This document shows positions 1-9,616 of a stretch of 26,503 nucleotides of DNA, in pieces (the first letter of the stretch is position 1; every line of letters begins with the position of its first letter). The notes below the pieces were generated by a model. It ran no database searches. It saw only the letters and a list, made by a program, of their open reading frames with translations, and was not told where the DNA came from. The translations under genes and the position numbers were made by a program. This stretch comes from Priapulus caudatus (taxonomy: Eukaryota; Priapulida; Priapulimorpha; Priapulimorphida; Priapulidae), in contig NW_014577691.1 of the NCBI RefSeq assembly GCF_000485595.1, positions 201,059 to 227,561 on the forward strand. The letters run 5' to 3'.

Positions 1-65
1 TTACAAAATTCATTGTGATTTCCATAATATCTTAAATATTATAATGGACTATACATATTCACAGG

Positions 66-244
66 CATGTGATATTAATAATAGATTTATTATAGATATT
101 ATCAAAGATACATAATAGAGAATAGGTACATAATAGTATAATTTAGAGCTTGAGAAGCAGGAGGGATTTGTTCTCTTCTTCATACACGAGGGCAGGTTTT
201 GTAGGCGCATGTTTGATGTAAAATATGACACAGCTAGTGTGGCC

Positions 245-281
<37 letters not shown>

Positions 282-1007
282 TTATATATACCTCACGATA
301 ATATAATCGTAGACATTCGTCGGGATCCTCTACGCTGTAATGTGTGAGGTTCTTGACCGCTTCTCATGTACATGAACTGCTGCAATCAGCCGACCAGGGA
401 AAGCAGCCACTTGTCCATCACGCCTAATCGTTCCTTAGGAAAGACAGCGACTATGGTTTCTCCCTGATAGTCGATGCAGCGACACCGAACGATTCCTGGA
501 AAGTTGTAGTGCCGAGTGCTTGCTTCATGAGTAAATTACTGCCTGGACGGTCGGGCATGGGCAAGATTCCAGGTCTGAAAGTCGTCGTCGTGCGCTGACT
601 AACGGCCTTGTCGCGAGAGTAACTGACACAAATCAGGTGACTAAGTCCTTGGTAGTCACGGTTCGTGCATACGGTAGAGGACGATATGATTTCGCTGCGT
701 GGGATGCAATGTGCTCGGCCAATGGAGGTTTTGTCACCTGTGCCCAGCCGCCGAAATTATTTTTTCTTCATGAGTTCCGGGATACACATAGATAGTGTTG
801 TAATATATGGTTGGTATATAAGATAAGCCTGTTGGTTTTTAGTTAGTGTTAGGGTTAGGCGTTACGGGTAAGGGTTAGTGATAGCGGATAGGTCTGAGCG
901 ATAATCCTGGTAAAGTAACAAGTACACAGCCTGTATTGTTCTTATATCTGGACAGATTTACACTGTGTATTTGTTTAGGGAGCTTTCAACAATACACTGT
1001 GTATTGT
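66..1007. repeat. Duplicated cassette, copy 1
   Basis: This direct repeat matches 23039-23966 along its length. It contains a short TA run (249-278), the broken GMC first exon (296-427), about 420 bp of conserved upstream DNA, a TTAGGG-like stretch (about 840-880) and, at its right edge, the 19-bp palindrome ACAATACACTGTGTATTGT (989-1007). Similarity stops abruptly after that palindrome in both copies. The left edge is blurred and may extend to the window start. Differences from copy 2 are mostly single-base indels. Confidence 0.9.
296..427 (-). pseudogene. Broken copy of the GMC first exon
   Basis: This stretch aligns throughout with the first exon at 23288-23414 but differs by many one- or two-base indels. 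The upstream ATG is lost (ATTAGG in place of ATTATGG). The second ATG (418-416) opens a frame that stops after MDKWLLSLVG. The donor has lost one G (ATCGTGAGG instead of ATCGGTGAGT). It cannot encode the anchor peptide as written. It is either a decayed duplicate or an unpolished copy; the matching flanks show that it arose by duplication of the whole block. If it heads a gene, the rest lies to the left of the window. Confidence 0.7.
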
Positions 1008-1265
1008 AGTAGGTACCTATGATACGTTCAGTCAAGAGAAAACTATTTTTATTTGGCGCGCCACGATCGCCATTTTGCAAAATGCCAAGAAAAGAAAGAA
1101 GAAGAGCGTAGATTTTTTATTGAAAGTGTAGATACAACTAACAAGGAGTAGAACGTATTTGTAGAGCTGAAATAAAAAATTTAGTTGTAGGATGTGTGAA
1201 TTAGCGGTAAGATCTTTGACATTCGATACGTTAGTGTATTTGTTCCAGATATTGATAAGTACACG

Positions 1266-1401
1266 AGAAACCCTAGACCGAATAATTCTGTCCCATATAA
1301 CCTTTTTTATATTTTGGTGAGGGTTATATTGGACCAATATAACCCTCACCAAAAAATAAAAAAAGTTATATGGGACAGAATTATTCGGTCTAGAGAAACC
1401 C
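1266..1401. mobile_element. 121-bp perfect-centre fold-back element with target duplication
   Basis: Positions 1273-1393 are a near-perfect inverted repeat with about 60-base arms meeting at a single central base (TTGGACCAA). The ends are CTAGACCG...CGGTCTAG. The sequence AGAAACCC is found directly on both sides (1266-1273 and 1394-1401, sharing one base with the left end), as expected of a 7-8 bp target-site duplication. It has no coding capacity, so it is a non-autonomous MITE or fold-back element. An 8-bp duplication would fit the hAT superfamily, but no transposase is visible to confirm it. Confidence 0.8.
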
Positions 1402-1583
1402 CTGCCCGCAAAGCTAGGTAGGTTTACTCGTGTGTAAAATATGCGAAACACAAATTTAAATCGGTAAAGTTGGTTATGGGATGCACTACTAGTACTATAC
1501 TAGTAATAGTATTTAGAAGGCAGTGCATGGTTACTGATCCGCACGTGTTTAGTTCTAGTGTTAATTACTATTAGTATTACTAT

Positions 1584-1666
1584 TGCTCATAGGGTACGTG
1601 TATGTCCCCCAGGTTACTGCCAGAACGTACCCCTGGGTACGGTTCGGTATACCGAAACGTACCCTG
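1584..1666. mobile_element. Half copy of the GTACGTTCCGGCAGTACCC fold-back family
   Basis: The stretch from GCTCATAGGG at 1584 through ATGTCCCCCAGG and ACTGCCAGAACGTACCC matches the right arm of the copies at 3917-4040 and 4694-4821. It continues into a palindrome centred on TTCGGTATACCGAA (about 1635-1664), which is also beside the 4694 copy in reversed orientation. The opposite arm is missing here. Confidence 0.65.
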
Positions 1667-1682
1667 GTAACTATCGCAGATG

Positions 1683-2117
1683 GGGGTCGTTGTCGTATCA
1701 GGTACTATAGATATCTACCCGATGTAGTTATAGGTTGTTTAGTATTATGTTTATATTTTTATATGAAATATGTTTAGTGTTAGGGGTTAGGGCTAGGGTT
1801 AGGGTACACTTCTGGGATCAAGGATAGAGAACATGGGTCCCAATAAAACCAATGTCATTTACATCAATATAAATATAATATTATATCAATATAATAAGTT
1901 AGGGTTATGGTTAGGGTTATGGTTAGGGTTATTGATATGGGTTAGGGTTAGGGTTAGAATTAGGGTTAGGGTTAGGGTTAGGCACATTGGTTTTATTGGG
2001 ACCCATGTTCTCTATCCTTGGGCCCACTTCTGTAGTACAAGTCTGGTACACTTTGTGTATACATATGTGTACCTCTGGTACATATCAGTAGTAGGTACCT
2101 GATACGACAACGACCCC
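1683..2117. mobile_element. Nested inverted repeat enclosing a TTAGGG array
   Basis: The outer arms are a perfect 23-bp inverted repeat (1683-1705 and 2095-2117, GGGGTCGTTGTCGTATCAGG and three more bases). The inner arms are a perfect 37-bp inverted repeat (1819-1855 and 1984-2020). A degenerate TTAGGG array (1899-1982) lies between the inner arms. There is no credible coding frame. The structure is that of a composite fold-back element carrying telomere-like sequence. Confidence 0.7.
1899..1982 (+). repeat. Interstitial TTAGGG tract
   Basis: About 84 bases consist of TTAGGG units mixed with TTATGG and TTAGAA variants, reading 5' to 3' on the plus strand. Further short tracts occur at about 1785-1805 and 2149-2172 on the same strand. 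The motif matches the ancestral animal telomere repeat. Its position inside inverted repeats argues against a chromosome end. Confidence 0.85.
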
Positions 2118-2192
2118 TTCAGCGTAACTATCTAGCTGATATGCATGGTTAGGGTTAGAGTTAGGGTTAGGGAGTAGGCGTACTGTGATCTT

Positions 2193-2512
2193 GGGTTTAA
2201 AATAATCATGAAATGTCGTATGTATCTAGCAAATTTAGCCTCTCACAGTTCATCTCAGTCAAACCCCACTCACGCATGAATAATGGTATTGGCTTTCTTG
2301 TGTTGAAATGTAAATAAGTCATCAGATATGCTACAGCCAAGTTTTCCAGCTGCTATCTATTTAACTGACTGGGTTTAAAATAATCATGAAATGTCGTATG
2401 TATCTAGCATTTAGCCTCTCACAGTTCATCTCAGTCAAACCCCACTCACGCATGAATAATGGTATTGGCTTTCTTGTGTTGAAATGTAAATAAGTCATCA
2501 GATATGCTACAG
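2193..2512. repeat. Tandem duplication, period about 178 bp
   Basis: Positions 2193-2336 and 2371-2512 are nearly identical direct copies (144 and 142 bp), beginning GGGTTTAAAATAATCATG. A short fragment (CTTGTGTTGAAATGTAAATA) recurs a third time at about 2523-2542. No gene is seen here. Confidence 0.9.
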
Positions 2513-2634
2513 TCATGTAAACGTCTTGTGTTGAAATGTAAATAAAGCTTTTCATTTTATTTACTTATTTACTTTATATATTTCTTTTCATACATTGACT
2601 GTTGATATCTTTTGCACTACGAATGTAAATAAAT

Positions 2635-3835
2635 GGCTCATGGTTGGCTCAACGTTGGCTAATGGTTGGCTGCCAACGTTGGGTCCAACGGTGGCATGCT
2701 CAGCGAAAAGCCGTTGGACCAACGTTGGCAATCTTGTAGCCCTGGTATTCTGCTGTTACTCTAACTCGTCGGTCGGTGATCGTAGACAATGATGGTCAAA
2801 GAGGTTGTGTATGTTATATACCGAATTTGAGACGTCTTATTGAAATAACATATGTGCTGCAGCTTACATGCGTGGGTCGGGTCAGCCAGTGCCCCACCCG
2901 ACTCCTCTCGAACCTTCTTTCTCTTCCTTATATATCTATCACCTTCTGCCATTCGGCACCGCTCGTTATAACAATGAGCAGCTCGCGTGCCGTATTGATT
3001 CCTATAATTCCCTGGCCGGGTGAAACATGTTCGGACAGGTGACTTTGAGTCATCAGCAGCTGTTGCCATTCCTGTACCGCGTTGCATCATCTCTGCTATG
3101 ACGCCGAGTAACAATTCTCGTCTCCACATTCTGACGTTGCTGGTGCCAACGTTGTCAATGACGTTGGGCCAACGTTGACAATATGACGTTGGGCCAACGT
3201 TGGCCATGCTAAGCAAAAAGCCGTTGGGCCAACGTTGGCTGTCTGACGGTTGGTCCAACGTTGTTAATATGACGTTGCCAACGTTGGCACGCTGAGCAAA
3301 TAGACGTTGGGCCAACGTTGGCAATATGAGGTTGGGCCAACATTGGCTGACTGCCGTTGGGCCAACGTTGGGCCAACGTCGGGCCTCGTTGGGCCAACGT
3401 TGGCTGCCAACGTTGGGCCCAACGTTGCACGCTGAGCAAAAAGACGTTGGATCAACGTTGGCTGTCTGACGTGTCGTCGCGCGTGTGGTAGCCAGTTGCG
3501 CACGTTGGCAATATGACGTTGGGCCAACGTTGCTGACTGCCGTTGGGCCAACGTTGCCAACGTCGGCCCACCGTTGGGCCAACGTTGGCTGTCTGACGTT
3601 GGGCCAACGTTGGCAATATCGACGTTGGGCAACGTTTGGCTGACTGCGTTAGGCCAACGTTGGGCCAACGTCGGCCCACAGATGGGCCAGTCGTTTGGCT
3701 GCCAACGTTAAGGCCCAACGTTGGCACGCTGAGCAAAAGACGTTGATCAACGTTGGCAGCCAACGTTGGTCCAACGTTGGCATGAGCTGAAGACAGCCGT
3801 TGCCCAACGTTGGCCCAACGTCAGCATGTTATCTG
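2635..3835. repeat. Minisatellite built on the palindrome CCAACGTTGG
   Basis: Two blocks (2635-2740 and 3130-3835) consist of dozens of copies of CCAACGTTGG and close variants. They are joined by short spacers such as GCAATATGA, GCTGTCTGA and CACGCTGAGCAAA, which themselves recur in higher-order units. About 380 bp of non-repeat DNA (about 2750-3130) separates the blocks. The decamer is its own reverse complement, so both strands look alike and give long open frames of NVGPT/AQRWPN-type peptides that are not real proteins. Confidence 0.92.
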
Positions 3836-3916
3836 GGTACGGCGACTCCCTAGACTCGTTAGTGCGTACTCCGTCGAGTGTACGCTCGCGGCATATTAGA
3901 TAGTAGTATATTTAGT

Positions 3917-4040
3917 ACCAGGCGTACGTTCCGGCAGTACCCTGGGGGACATAGACCCTATCAGCATTACCATTACCTAGTAGTATTACTGCTGAAAGGC
4001 TCTATGTCCCACAGGGTACTGCCAGAACGGTACCCTGGGT
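3917..4040. mobile_element. Fold-back element, GTACGTTCCGGCAGTACCC family, copy 2
   Basis: The left arm runs from ACCAGGCGTACGTTCCGG through CAGTACCCTGGGGGACATAG to ATCAGCA. It is inverted on the right as GCTGAAAGGCTCTATGTCCC onward to GGTACCCTGG. About 25 AT-rich bases form the loop. The same arms occur at 4694-4821. Confidence 0.75.
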
Positions 4041-4398
4041 ACGGTCGGTATACAGAACGACTCTGGTATCAGAGCATATAAATCAACGTGATTATAGGCT
4101 CTGGCTGTACTATGGTCCCTATATACAGAGAGTTGCGCCCATGACGAGTCGGAAAAAATCGGTCACGTGGTCGCTGGACGGCATGTTGTTTCCAAATAGA
4201 TACGCACGGTATGGCGGTAAGAAAGTGTACAATTATTATCATATGGCGCGAACGATTTGAGTTACATTTCTAGAACATCTAGATACACATAGACACATGT
4301 CTTAGCTATAATCTCTGTAAATGTTGAGTTTATTGAAGCACGATTAGTTTAATTAATTACTACGGACCATTGTACAGCGTATCCATAACAGCGCTGTA

Positions 4399-4468
4399 CT
4401 TAAGTAGATACAATAATGTAACCCCCTATCCTCTTGGGTTTGGTTACATTATTGTATCTATACTTAAG
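4399..4468. repeat. Hairpin with 25-bp arms
   Basis: CTTAAGTAGATACAATAATG plus TAACC at 4399-4423 is repeated in inverted form at 4442-4468, where it has two extra bases (TA). The loop is 18 bases. It lies inside the larger inverted-repeat element. Confidence 0.8.
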
Positions 4469-4616
4469 CGGCCAGCGGTGAGGATCTATTGAAAAAAAAT
4501 GGCGTCAAATCCTAAGTTGACGGCACTCTCTCTATACAGGGACCCTAGCTGGTACTATCTAATATGCCGGACCGTACCTCGTCTACTCCACTAACGATCT
4601 AGGGAGTCGCCTACAC

Positions 4617-4652
4617 CTACTCCCTAACCCTAACCTAACCCTAACCCTAACC
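4617..4652 (-). repeat. Interstitial CCCTAA (TTAGGG) tract in a conserved repeat context
   Basis: CCCTAA units are flanked by CTCCCTAACC on the left and CATATCAGATAGTTA on the right. The reverse complement of the whole 4607-4664 stretch matches 2120-2185, where TAACTATCT...GATATG also precedes TTAGGG units that end in GGGAGTAGGCG. The telomere-like tract is therefore part of a dispersed repeat. Confidence 0.8.
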
Positions 4653-4693
4653 ATATCAGATAGTTACAGGGTACGTTCGGTATACCGGATCGT

Positions 4694-4821
4694 ACCCAGG
4701 TACGTTCCGGCAGTACCCTGGGGGACATAGACCCTATCAGCATAATATAGTAATATAGTAGTATTTACTGTTACGCTCATAGGGTTTATGTCCCCTAGGG
4801 TACTGCCGGAACGTACCCTGG
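4694..4821. mobile_element. Fold-back element, GTACGTTCCGGCAGTACCC family, copy 3
   Basis: Arms of about 48 bp (4694-4743 and 4774-4821) are inverted copies running from CCAGGTACGTTCCGGCAGTA through CCCTGGGGGACATA. The AT-rich loop is about 30 bases. To its left lies the TTCGGTATACCGGA palindrome that is also attached to the copy at 1584. Confidence 0.78.
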
Positions 4822-5976
4822 TAATTTAGGGCTTTGAAACTAACCTAAAATGTTCACTAGCCCAGCGGCTAGTGACCTGTAAAATCTAACTAGCCCTTAA
4901 AAAGTATCTCCCAGCCCTTACTTTTCAGAAGTGCCGTGCGCTGAGGCTACGCAGTGAGCAAAATTTTGCCATTTGCGGGGGGGGGTGAGGTGGGGTCCAG
5001 CAAACACGAACATTCTATTTAATAGTTTAATAATTAGGTTTGGATGAGTCATTCAGCGACTAAAGCATTATGTTGTACGGCCACATTGTGTTTCGGTACT
5101 GATAATCTATTTATTTTTAAAGACTGCTACTAATTAAAACCACTGTTAGCAATGTGATTTAAAATGTTTTTTTTGGTTTGGAAAGTATTAACTTGCAAGT
5201 CATCTCGCAACCTTCTCGCGGAGTCTGTTTGGGTTGACAATGCATTTTAGTGATGACAGATATTTGCTCTGATTTCAGTGTATAAATTTATAATCACACG
5301 TTTTTTTATTTTCTGTTTATAGAACAATGAAAGTTTGTTATTAAATAGAGTGAGCAGCTTTGACAGTGTACTAAGCTATTCTATATGAAATTAAACACAT
5401 GCATTGTGGAATGAAACGACAAGTCTTCTTGACTTTATTACAGGTGAATTTTTAATGCAACAATATATAATAATTATACTACAATTTTTCACATAAAATA
5501 TTTCAATCCTATCAATTATATAAAGATTATCACGTCACGCTAGTTATCCCGGCAACCCTTATTTAAGTGGACTCTGCATAGGCCGTTGACGATCATATAC
5601 CCGTAATTGTAATTGCGCGAAAAGAACACGATTGAGAAACTAGGTCGTTCGTACTTAGCGTACGTAGCTAATTAGAAGATAATTTTAATTTTTGCTACCG
5701 TCTAGATTGTCAGGAACCCGTCATTCCATAGATCTCTCATACCGAGCACGCGCACGGCACGCCATGCACAGCTCAAACACACACGCGCGCCGCTGCGCAC
5801 GCACAAAGCACACATTACAGTTACGCGTGCGACGCACGCACCGGTGACCGGCAGCACGCACGAAACCAAACACACACCAGTTACCGGTGGCACGCAACGG
5901 GCCAGTGTACGTACGCATACAGGGATTCCTGGTAAGCATGACCACGCACGACAGGACATTCACCGCCATCATAGTA
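4822..5976. other. AT-rich non-genic stretch with a CA/CG-rich patch
   Basis: No gene is recognised. A run of ten G lies near 4977-4986, and the stretch to about 5700 is AT-rich. Positions 5740-5910 are rich in CACGCA and CACACA units, which explains the small open frames there. Nothing else stands out. Confidence 0.5.
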
Positions 5977-6039
5977 ATTGGTTAGCGAATGTGTTCAGCA
6001 ATCATGACAGTGTAATTGTTGAACAGCTCGCTAACCAAT
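5977..6039. repeat. Imperfect hairpin, ATTGGTTAGCGA arms
   Basis: ATTGGTTAGCGA (5977-5988) pairs perfectly with TCGCTAACCAAT (6028-6039). Pairing continues inward imperfectly through GTTCAGCAA and TTGTTGAAC. It could be an isolated hairpin or the core of a small fold-back element. Confidence 0.7.
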
Positions 6040-7153
6040 ACACAGTGTTGATTAATGGTCAGATACAACTACAGCTGTGTATGCTTGTAAGTTACCAGGA
6101 TTAATCTGCGATAGGAGGGTACTCATTTTATCATTGTTGCTTCTCGAGGGAAGTCGTAGTGAATGGAATGGCGCTGATTGGCTGTATTCCGGAATTCACG
6201 TGCGGAAAGAAAAGTTTTCGGTGCTGGCCCGGCCGCATGTATCTTTCTACGCGTGGTAATGTCTTTTTCCATCGGTTGAGTGTAAACGAGAATGAAGGAT
6301 TAAAAATTATTTCCCGTTTGGCTTGGTGACCACCAAGAGGTGGGGCGGCGGTGCTAGCCACAGGAACTGTGGGGTATTCTCGCTACCAGGTCTTGTAGTC
6401 ATCTCAGCTTGGGGTCCCGAGCGGCTGACGAGAGACGTATGTTTTCCTTTCGCTATCTAGCGTTGTTATATCTATGACGGAGCACGAGCGGGCCAGTTCG
6501 GACTGTTAAACGATACTCTTGCCAGGAAAACGTGTCTGAGTGACGTTTAAGGGCAGAAAAGCCAGAGTTTAAATTTCTTACGCAGATGAGGTTCTCGAGG
6601 GCAATTCTCAGGCTGTTTCATAATTGGCTAGTCGTAAAAACAACTGAAATCGGAGGAAGGGACCTGATTCTGATCAAACACGGAACCACAGAGATTGTCA
6701 GTACGTAGTTTAAATGGAGACCTTGCTGTAGATCTCCGTTACCCGAAGTCTGGTGGCGCGTGTGACAACGCACAGAGAGTGTCTTATGCCAGGGAGATTT
6801 AGACAGAGATTGGCAGTATAAGTGAGGCCAAGAAATAAGCTGATTTCGTATTGCTGCATGCGTCCGGGCCGGTTGGAATACAGTGCTGTCAGTACGGAGT
6901 GCGAATCGCCGTGGCCTAGTGATTCAGAATGATGAATCCCGTATTCGTAAGGCTAAGCGCGCGGCTGTGCGCCAGAAAAAGTCCATGAACAAAGCCAGTC
7001 ACAAGTCCACCATATGTTTAAACGGCTGGCAAGGCCTAGCACTTTTGCTACTTGCTGGCTGGTCGGTCGATCCGCGCGGATGCGGCTCATTGTTCGGATT
7101 CACACAGAGAGACGGACAGCCAAATTTTCGGGGATTTTACGGTGCTGACAACT
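6040..7153. other. Non-repetitive DNA without a recognised gene
   Basis: A 90-codon frame at 6883-7155 on the plus strand begins basic (RRGLVIQNDESRIRKAKRAA) and has a short hydrophobic centre. It has no known family, no splice context and no conserved motif, so it is not annotated as a gene. I see nothing else. Confidence 0.4.
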
Positions 7154-7300
7154 AAATAACAATAAATGACATTTATTGAAGAGAATTGGTTGTTGTCATC
7201 TATGGATAATCATTGGTATACCCCACGTGCTACAACAAAATAACAATAAATACATTTATTGAATGAGAACTGGTTGTTGTCATCTATGGATAGTCAGTGG
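7154..7300. repeat. Two-copy direct repeat, period about 84 bp
   Basis: Positions 7154-7216 and 7238-7300 match, from AAATAACAATAAAT through ACATTTATTGAA to TTGTTGTCATCTATGGATA. Each copy contains the AATAAATGACATTTATT near-palindrome. No gene is involved. Confidence 0.85.
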
Positions 7301-9084
7301 TTCATAGGGAAGTGACGTATTGGTTTTGATACGGTGGACCGAGGGGGGTGAAACACCGGCACGGATATATACGGCGAAGTATTGGAAACGTATATCCATG
7401 ACGCTGAAAGCATGCAAGTGACCCGGTTGCATATTATTCCACGTGGCCTCGACAACAAATAATGATCCCTGAGCGTACACACTGCCTGTAGACTCAAGCA
7501 ATTCCCATCTGCATTGATGGTCTTTGAATCAGATGTAGGTCCGGAGGCAAATAGTATATTCGCACTTGCCGTCTTGTCCCGTGCATGGCAAACAATAACA
7601 TGTACACCGTCTAATGTCTATTTGTCAACAGTTAGAATACTACCCATGTCCGACGCAGCATGCAAGGCGCAAGAGAGAGGTGCCAGGCGCGTGTCCTATA
7701 GTAAGCAAATAATAATAACGTTAGAGTACAGAGTGTGCAGATTTGTAATCTATGTGCAGACAATAGCACGCCGTTAGAGCTTCACTTTACTCCAAAACTC
7801 CACGACAGATGGCGCTCTCTCTCTGGCTAATCCTGGAGTACGAAAGGGGGCACTGAATGCAGTTTGTTTAACTCATGATAATTATGTCGTCTCTATCGCT
7901 TACTCAGAATCGCGGATTTCCCCTAAATTAAGCACCCACAACGATTTCTAGACTTCACTGCATTCTCTATTGTCTGTAACATGTATTGGTATAGCGCATT
8001 AAACCGGTAATGAATATATACGTTTAAAAAAACTACGAGTAAATAGGAATTATAGCAATTTAACACCACAAGCGATGTCTATGCGAATGAGTTTTTAAAG
8101 TAGTAAGATAATGTTGACGGACCGTCTGCGTCGCAGTAAATAACCTACCAGCTATATAGGTAACAATGTACGGCTGGAAGTATACTGGAGGTGGGAGACT
8201 GCTTGCAGGAAACGCCCACATTTCATTTCATCAAATAAACAGTGTATGCATTGTGTAGGCTAAAACTGTCAATACGGTAGAGGTACGTTGCGAACGTATC
8301 AAAGATGGTCCGTCCGATCGTGTTGGCAGCTGATTGGAGCAATATTTATCTACGCAATTTTTATTCACATGTCGATTGAGTCAACGACCTTTTGAGTAAG
8401 AAAACCGTCATTCATTCTTTTTGGAAGCATTATACGCGAGAGCCGAATTTTTTGGTTCGTATCCCGACGTAACGTACGTGGCCATAATAATTATACAAAT
8501 TAGCGTATTGTAACACCATTGAAAATACTTTTGAATTCTTGAAATGAAGAATTTCTGCTAAATGTTTCCCAATTTATGTTAAATGTGGCACAAAGCTTAA
8601 TAAATCGCCTAAAGATGAGGTAATCTAACTCTAAATTGGCGCCCCATTTCTCCCTGGCTGCTACAGGATTGTTTATGTTTCGGTGGTAAAGTTGAGACTT
8701 CAAATTGGCACAATCGTGTAAATACTCTTTACAAAATCAGGGTGAATCATCATAAATATACTAGCAATTGCCAGAAGAATTTTTTCCACCGAAGCTCGTT
8801 TTATTTACAATTTGTTGCTGTCGAGTGAAATACAAGTTTTGGTAAATTTTTTCATGCCCAAGAAAATGCAGTTATACAAATAAAATATAGGCATTTTACA
8901 TCAGACTATCCATACAAAACATCAGATCTGCGTAGCTTCTAGCACAAAAGGTGAAATTCTGAAACGAGATGCATGCTCCAAATACCCTCCATCGTATCTA
9001 TTAAGCCTACAAGAAGTGGCCAGCCATGATCACACTGCTATAATATACGTCAACAAAACGTGAACATTGCAACTATTCACGTTT
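7301..9084. other. Unannotated, mostly AT-rich DNA
   Basis: No recognised gene or RNA is present. On the minus strand a frame of about 110 codons is open from roughly 7620 to 7294. It reads LDGVHVIVCHARDKTASANI early on, but it has no identified domain and lacks clear splice sites. The rest, to 9084, is AT-rich without visible structure. Confidence 0.4.
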
Positions 9085-9445
9085 TATGAGGCTGCATAAT
9101 AGCAGCCCGCTGGATACAGCGAGCTGACTGCTAAATACCGGCTCAAACTCCGCGTATGTAAACTACGAACCGGTTTTTTATGCGGGTGCAATATAGCAGC
9201 CCTGATAACAGCGAGCGAACTGCTAACATCGCCGGCTCCAAACTCCGCGTATGTAAACTACAACCGGGTTTTTATGCGGGCTGGCAATAATAGCAGCCCT
9301 GATACAAGCGAGGCGACTGCTGAACTACCGGCTCAAACTCTTCGTATGTAAATCTACGAACCGGTTTATATGGCGGGCTGCAATATAGCAAGCCCTGGAT
9401 AACAGGGCGAGCGACTGCTAACTTTCGCTCAAACTCCGGTTTTTA
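9085..9445. repeat. Satellite of about 95-bp units, each with two hairpins
   Basis: Nearly four tandem units contain GGGCTGC-AATATA-GCAGCCC, a perfect 7-bp stem hairpin in consensus. It is followed by a second inverted pair (ACCGG ... CCGGT) around CTCAAACTCCGCGTATGTAA. Units differ by single-base indels. The last unit is truncated and runs into CTATATATAGACGCC. Confidence 0.85.
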
Positions 9446-9488
9446 CTGAGTGGTGCTATATATAGACGCCTCCATAACGACACACTAC

Positions 9489-9616
9489 GAAAGACATTTG
9501 TCTGGCTTAAGCGTCTTATTTACGATTGTCTACAGCAAAGAATTTGTCTCGGCTTAAGCGTCTTAGTTGGCATCGTTGCCTACACGAGAAATATTTGTCT
9601 CGGCTTAAGCGTCCTA
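9489..9616. repeat. Three-copy tandem repeat with TTTGTCTCGGCTTAAGCGTC core
   Basis: The core TTTGTCTCGGCTTAAGCGTC (C missing in the first copy) occurs at about 9496, 9543 and 9594 with a period near 50 bp. A partly inverted version (GAGGCTTAACGCCGAGTTAA) follows at about 9633. The CTTAAG centre is palindromic. Confidence 0.8.

Larger units (their letters stand above)
3836..4612. mobile_element. About 775-bp element with long imperfect terminal inverted repeats
   Basis: The left end (3836-3903, GTACGGCGACTCCCTAGACT onward to ATATTAGATAGTA) is inverted at 4549-4612 (TACTATCTAATATGCC to CTAGGGAGTCGCC), giving arms of about 65 bp with mismatches. Inside are a smaller fold-back (3917-4040) and a hairpin (4399-4468). 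A second internal inverted pair, GGTCCCTATATACAGAGAG (4111) versus its inverse near 4527-4546, makes the arms longer in patches. It has no transposase, so it is non-autonomous. Confidence 0.6.

Noticed and set aside
1899-1982. A chromosome end or telomere fusion
   Set aside because: The TTAGGG tracts are short and degenerate, occur in both orientations and lie inside inverted repeats with unique DNA on both sides.
2761-3763. Long minus-strand frames rich in NVGPT and AQRWPN peptides
   Set aside because: They are translations of the CCAACGTTGG minisatellite. The same peptide words appear in overlapping frames, as expected for a palindromic repeat.
7294-7620. Open minus-strand frame of about 110 codons
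   Set aside because: It has no domain match, no clear splice sites and no start codon other than internal ones. It was noted only as a weak possibility.
8448-8475. GGTTCGTATCCC, resembling a tRNA B box
   Set aside because: No A box or cloverleaf can be built upstream, so it is neither a tRNA nor a supported SINE.
9085-9445. CRISPR-like array
   Set aside because: The units are contiguous and lack unique spacers, and the genome is animal.
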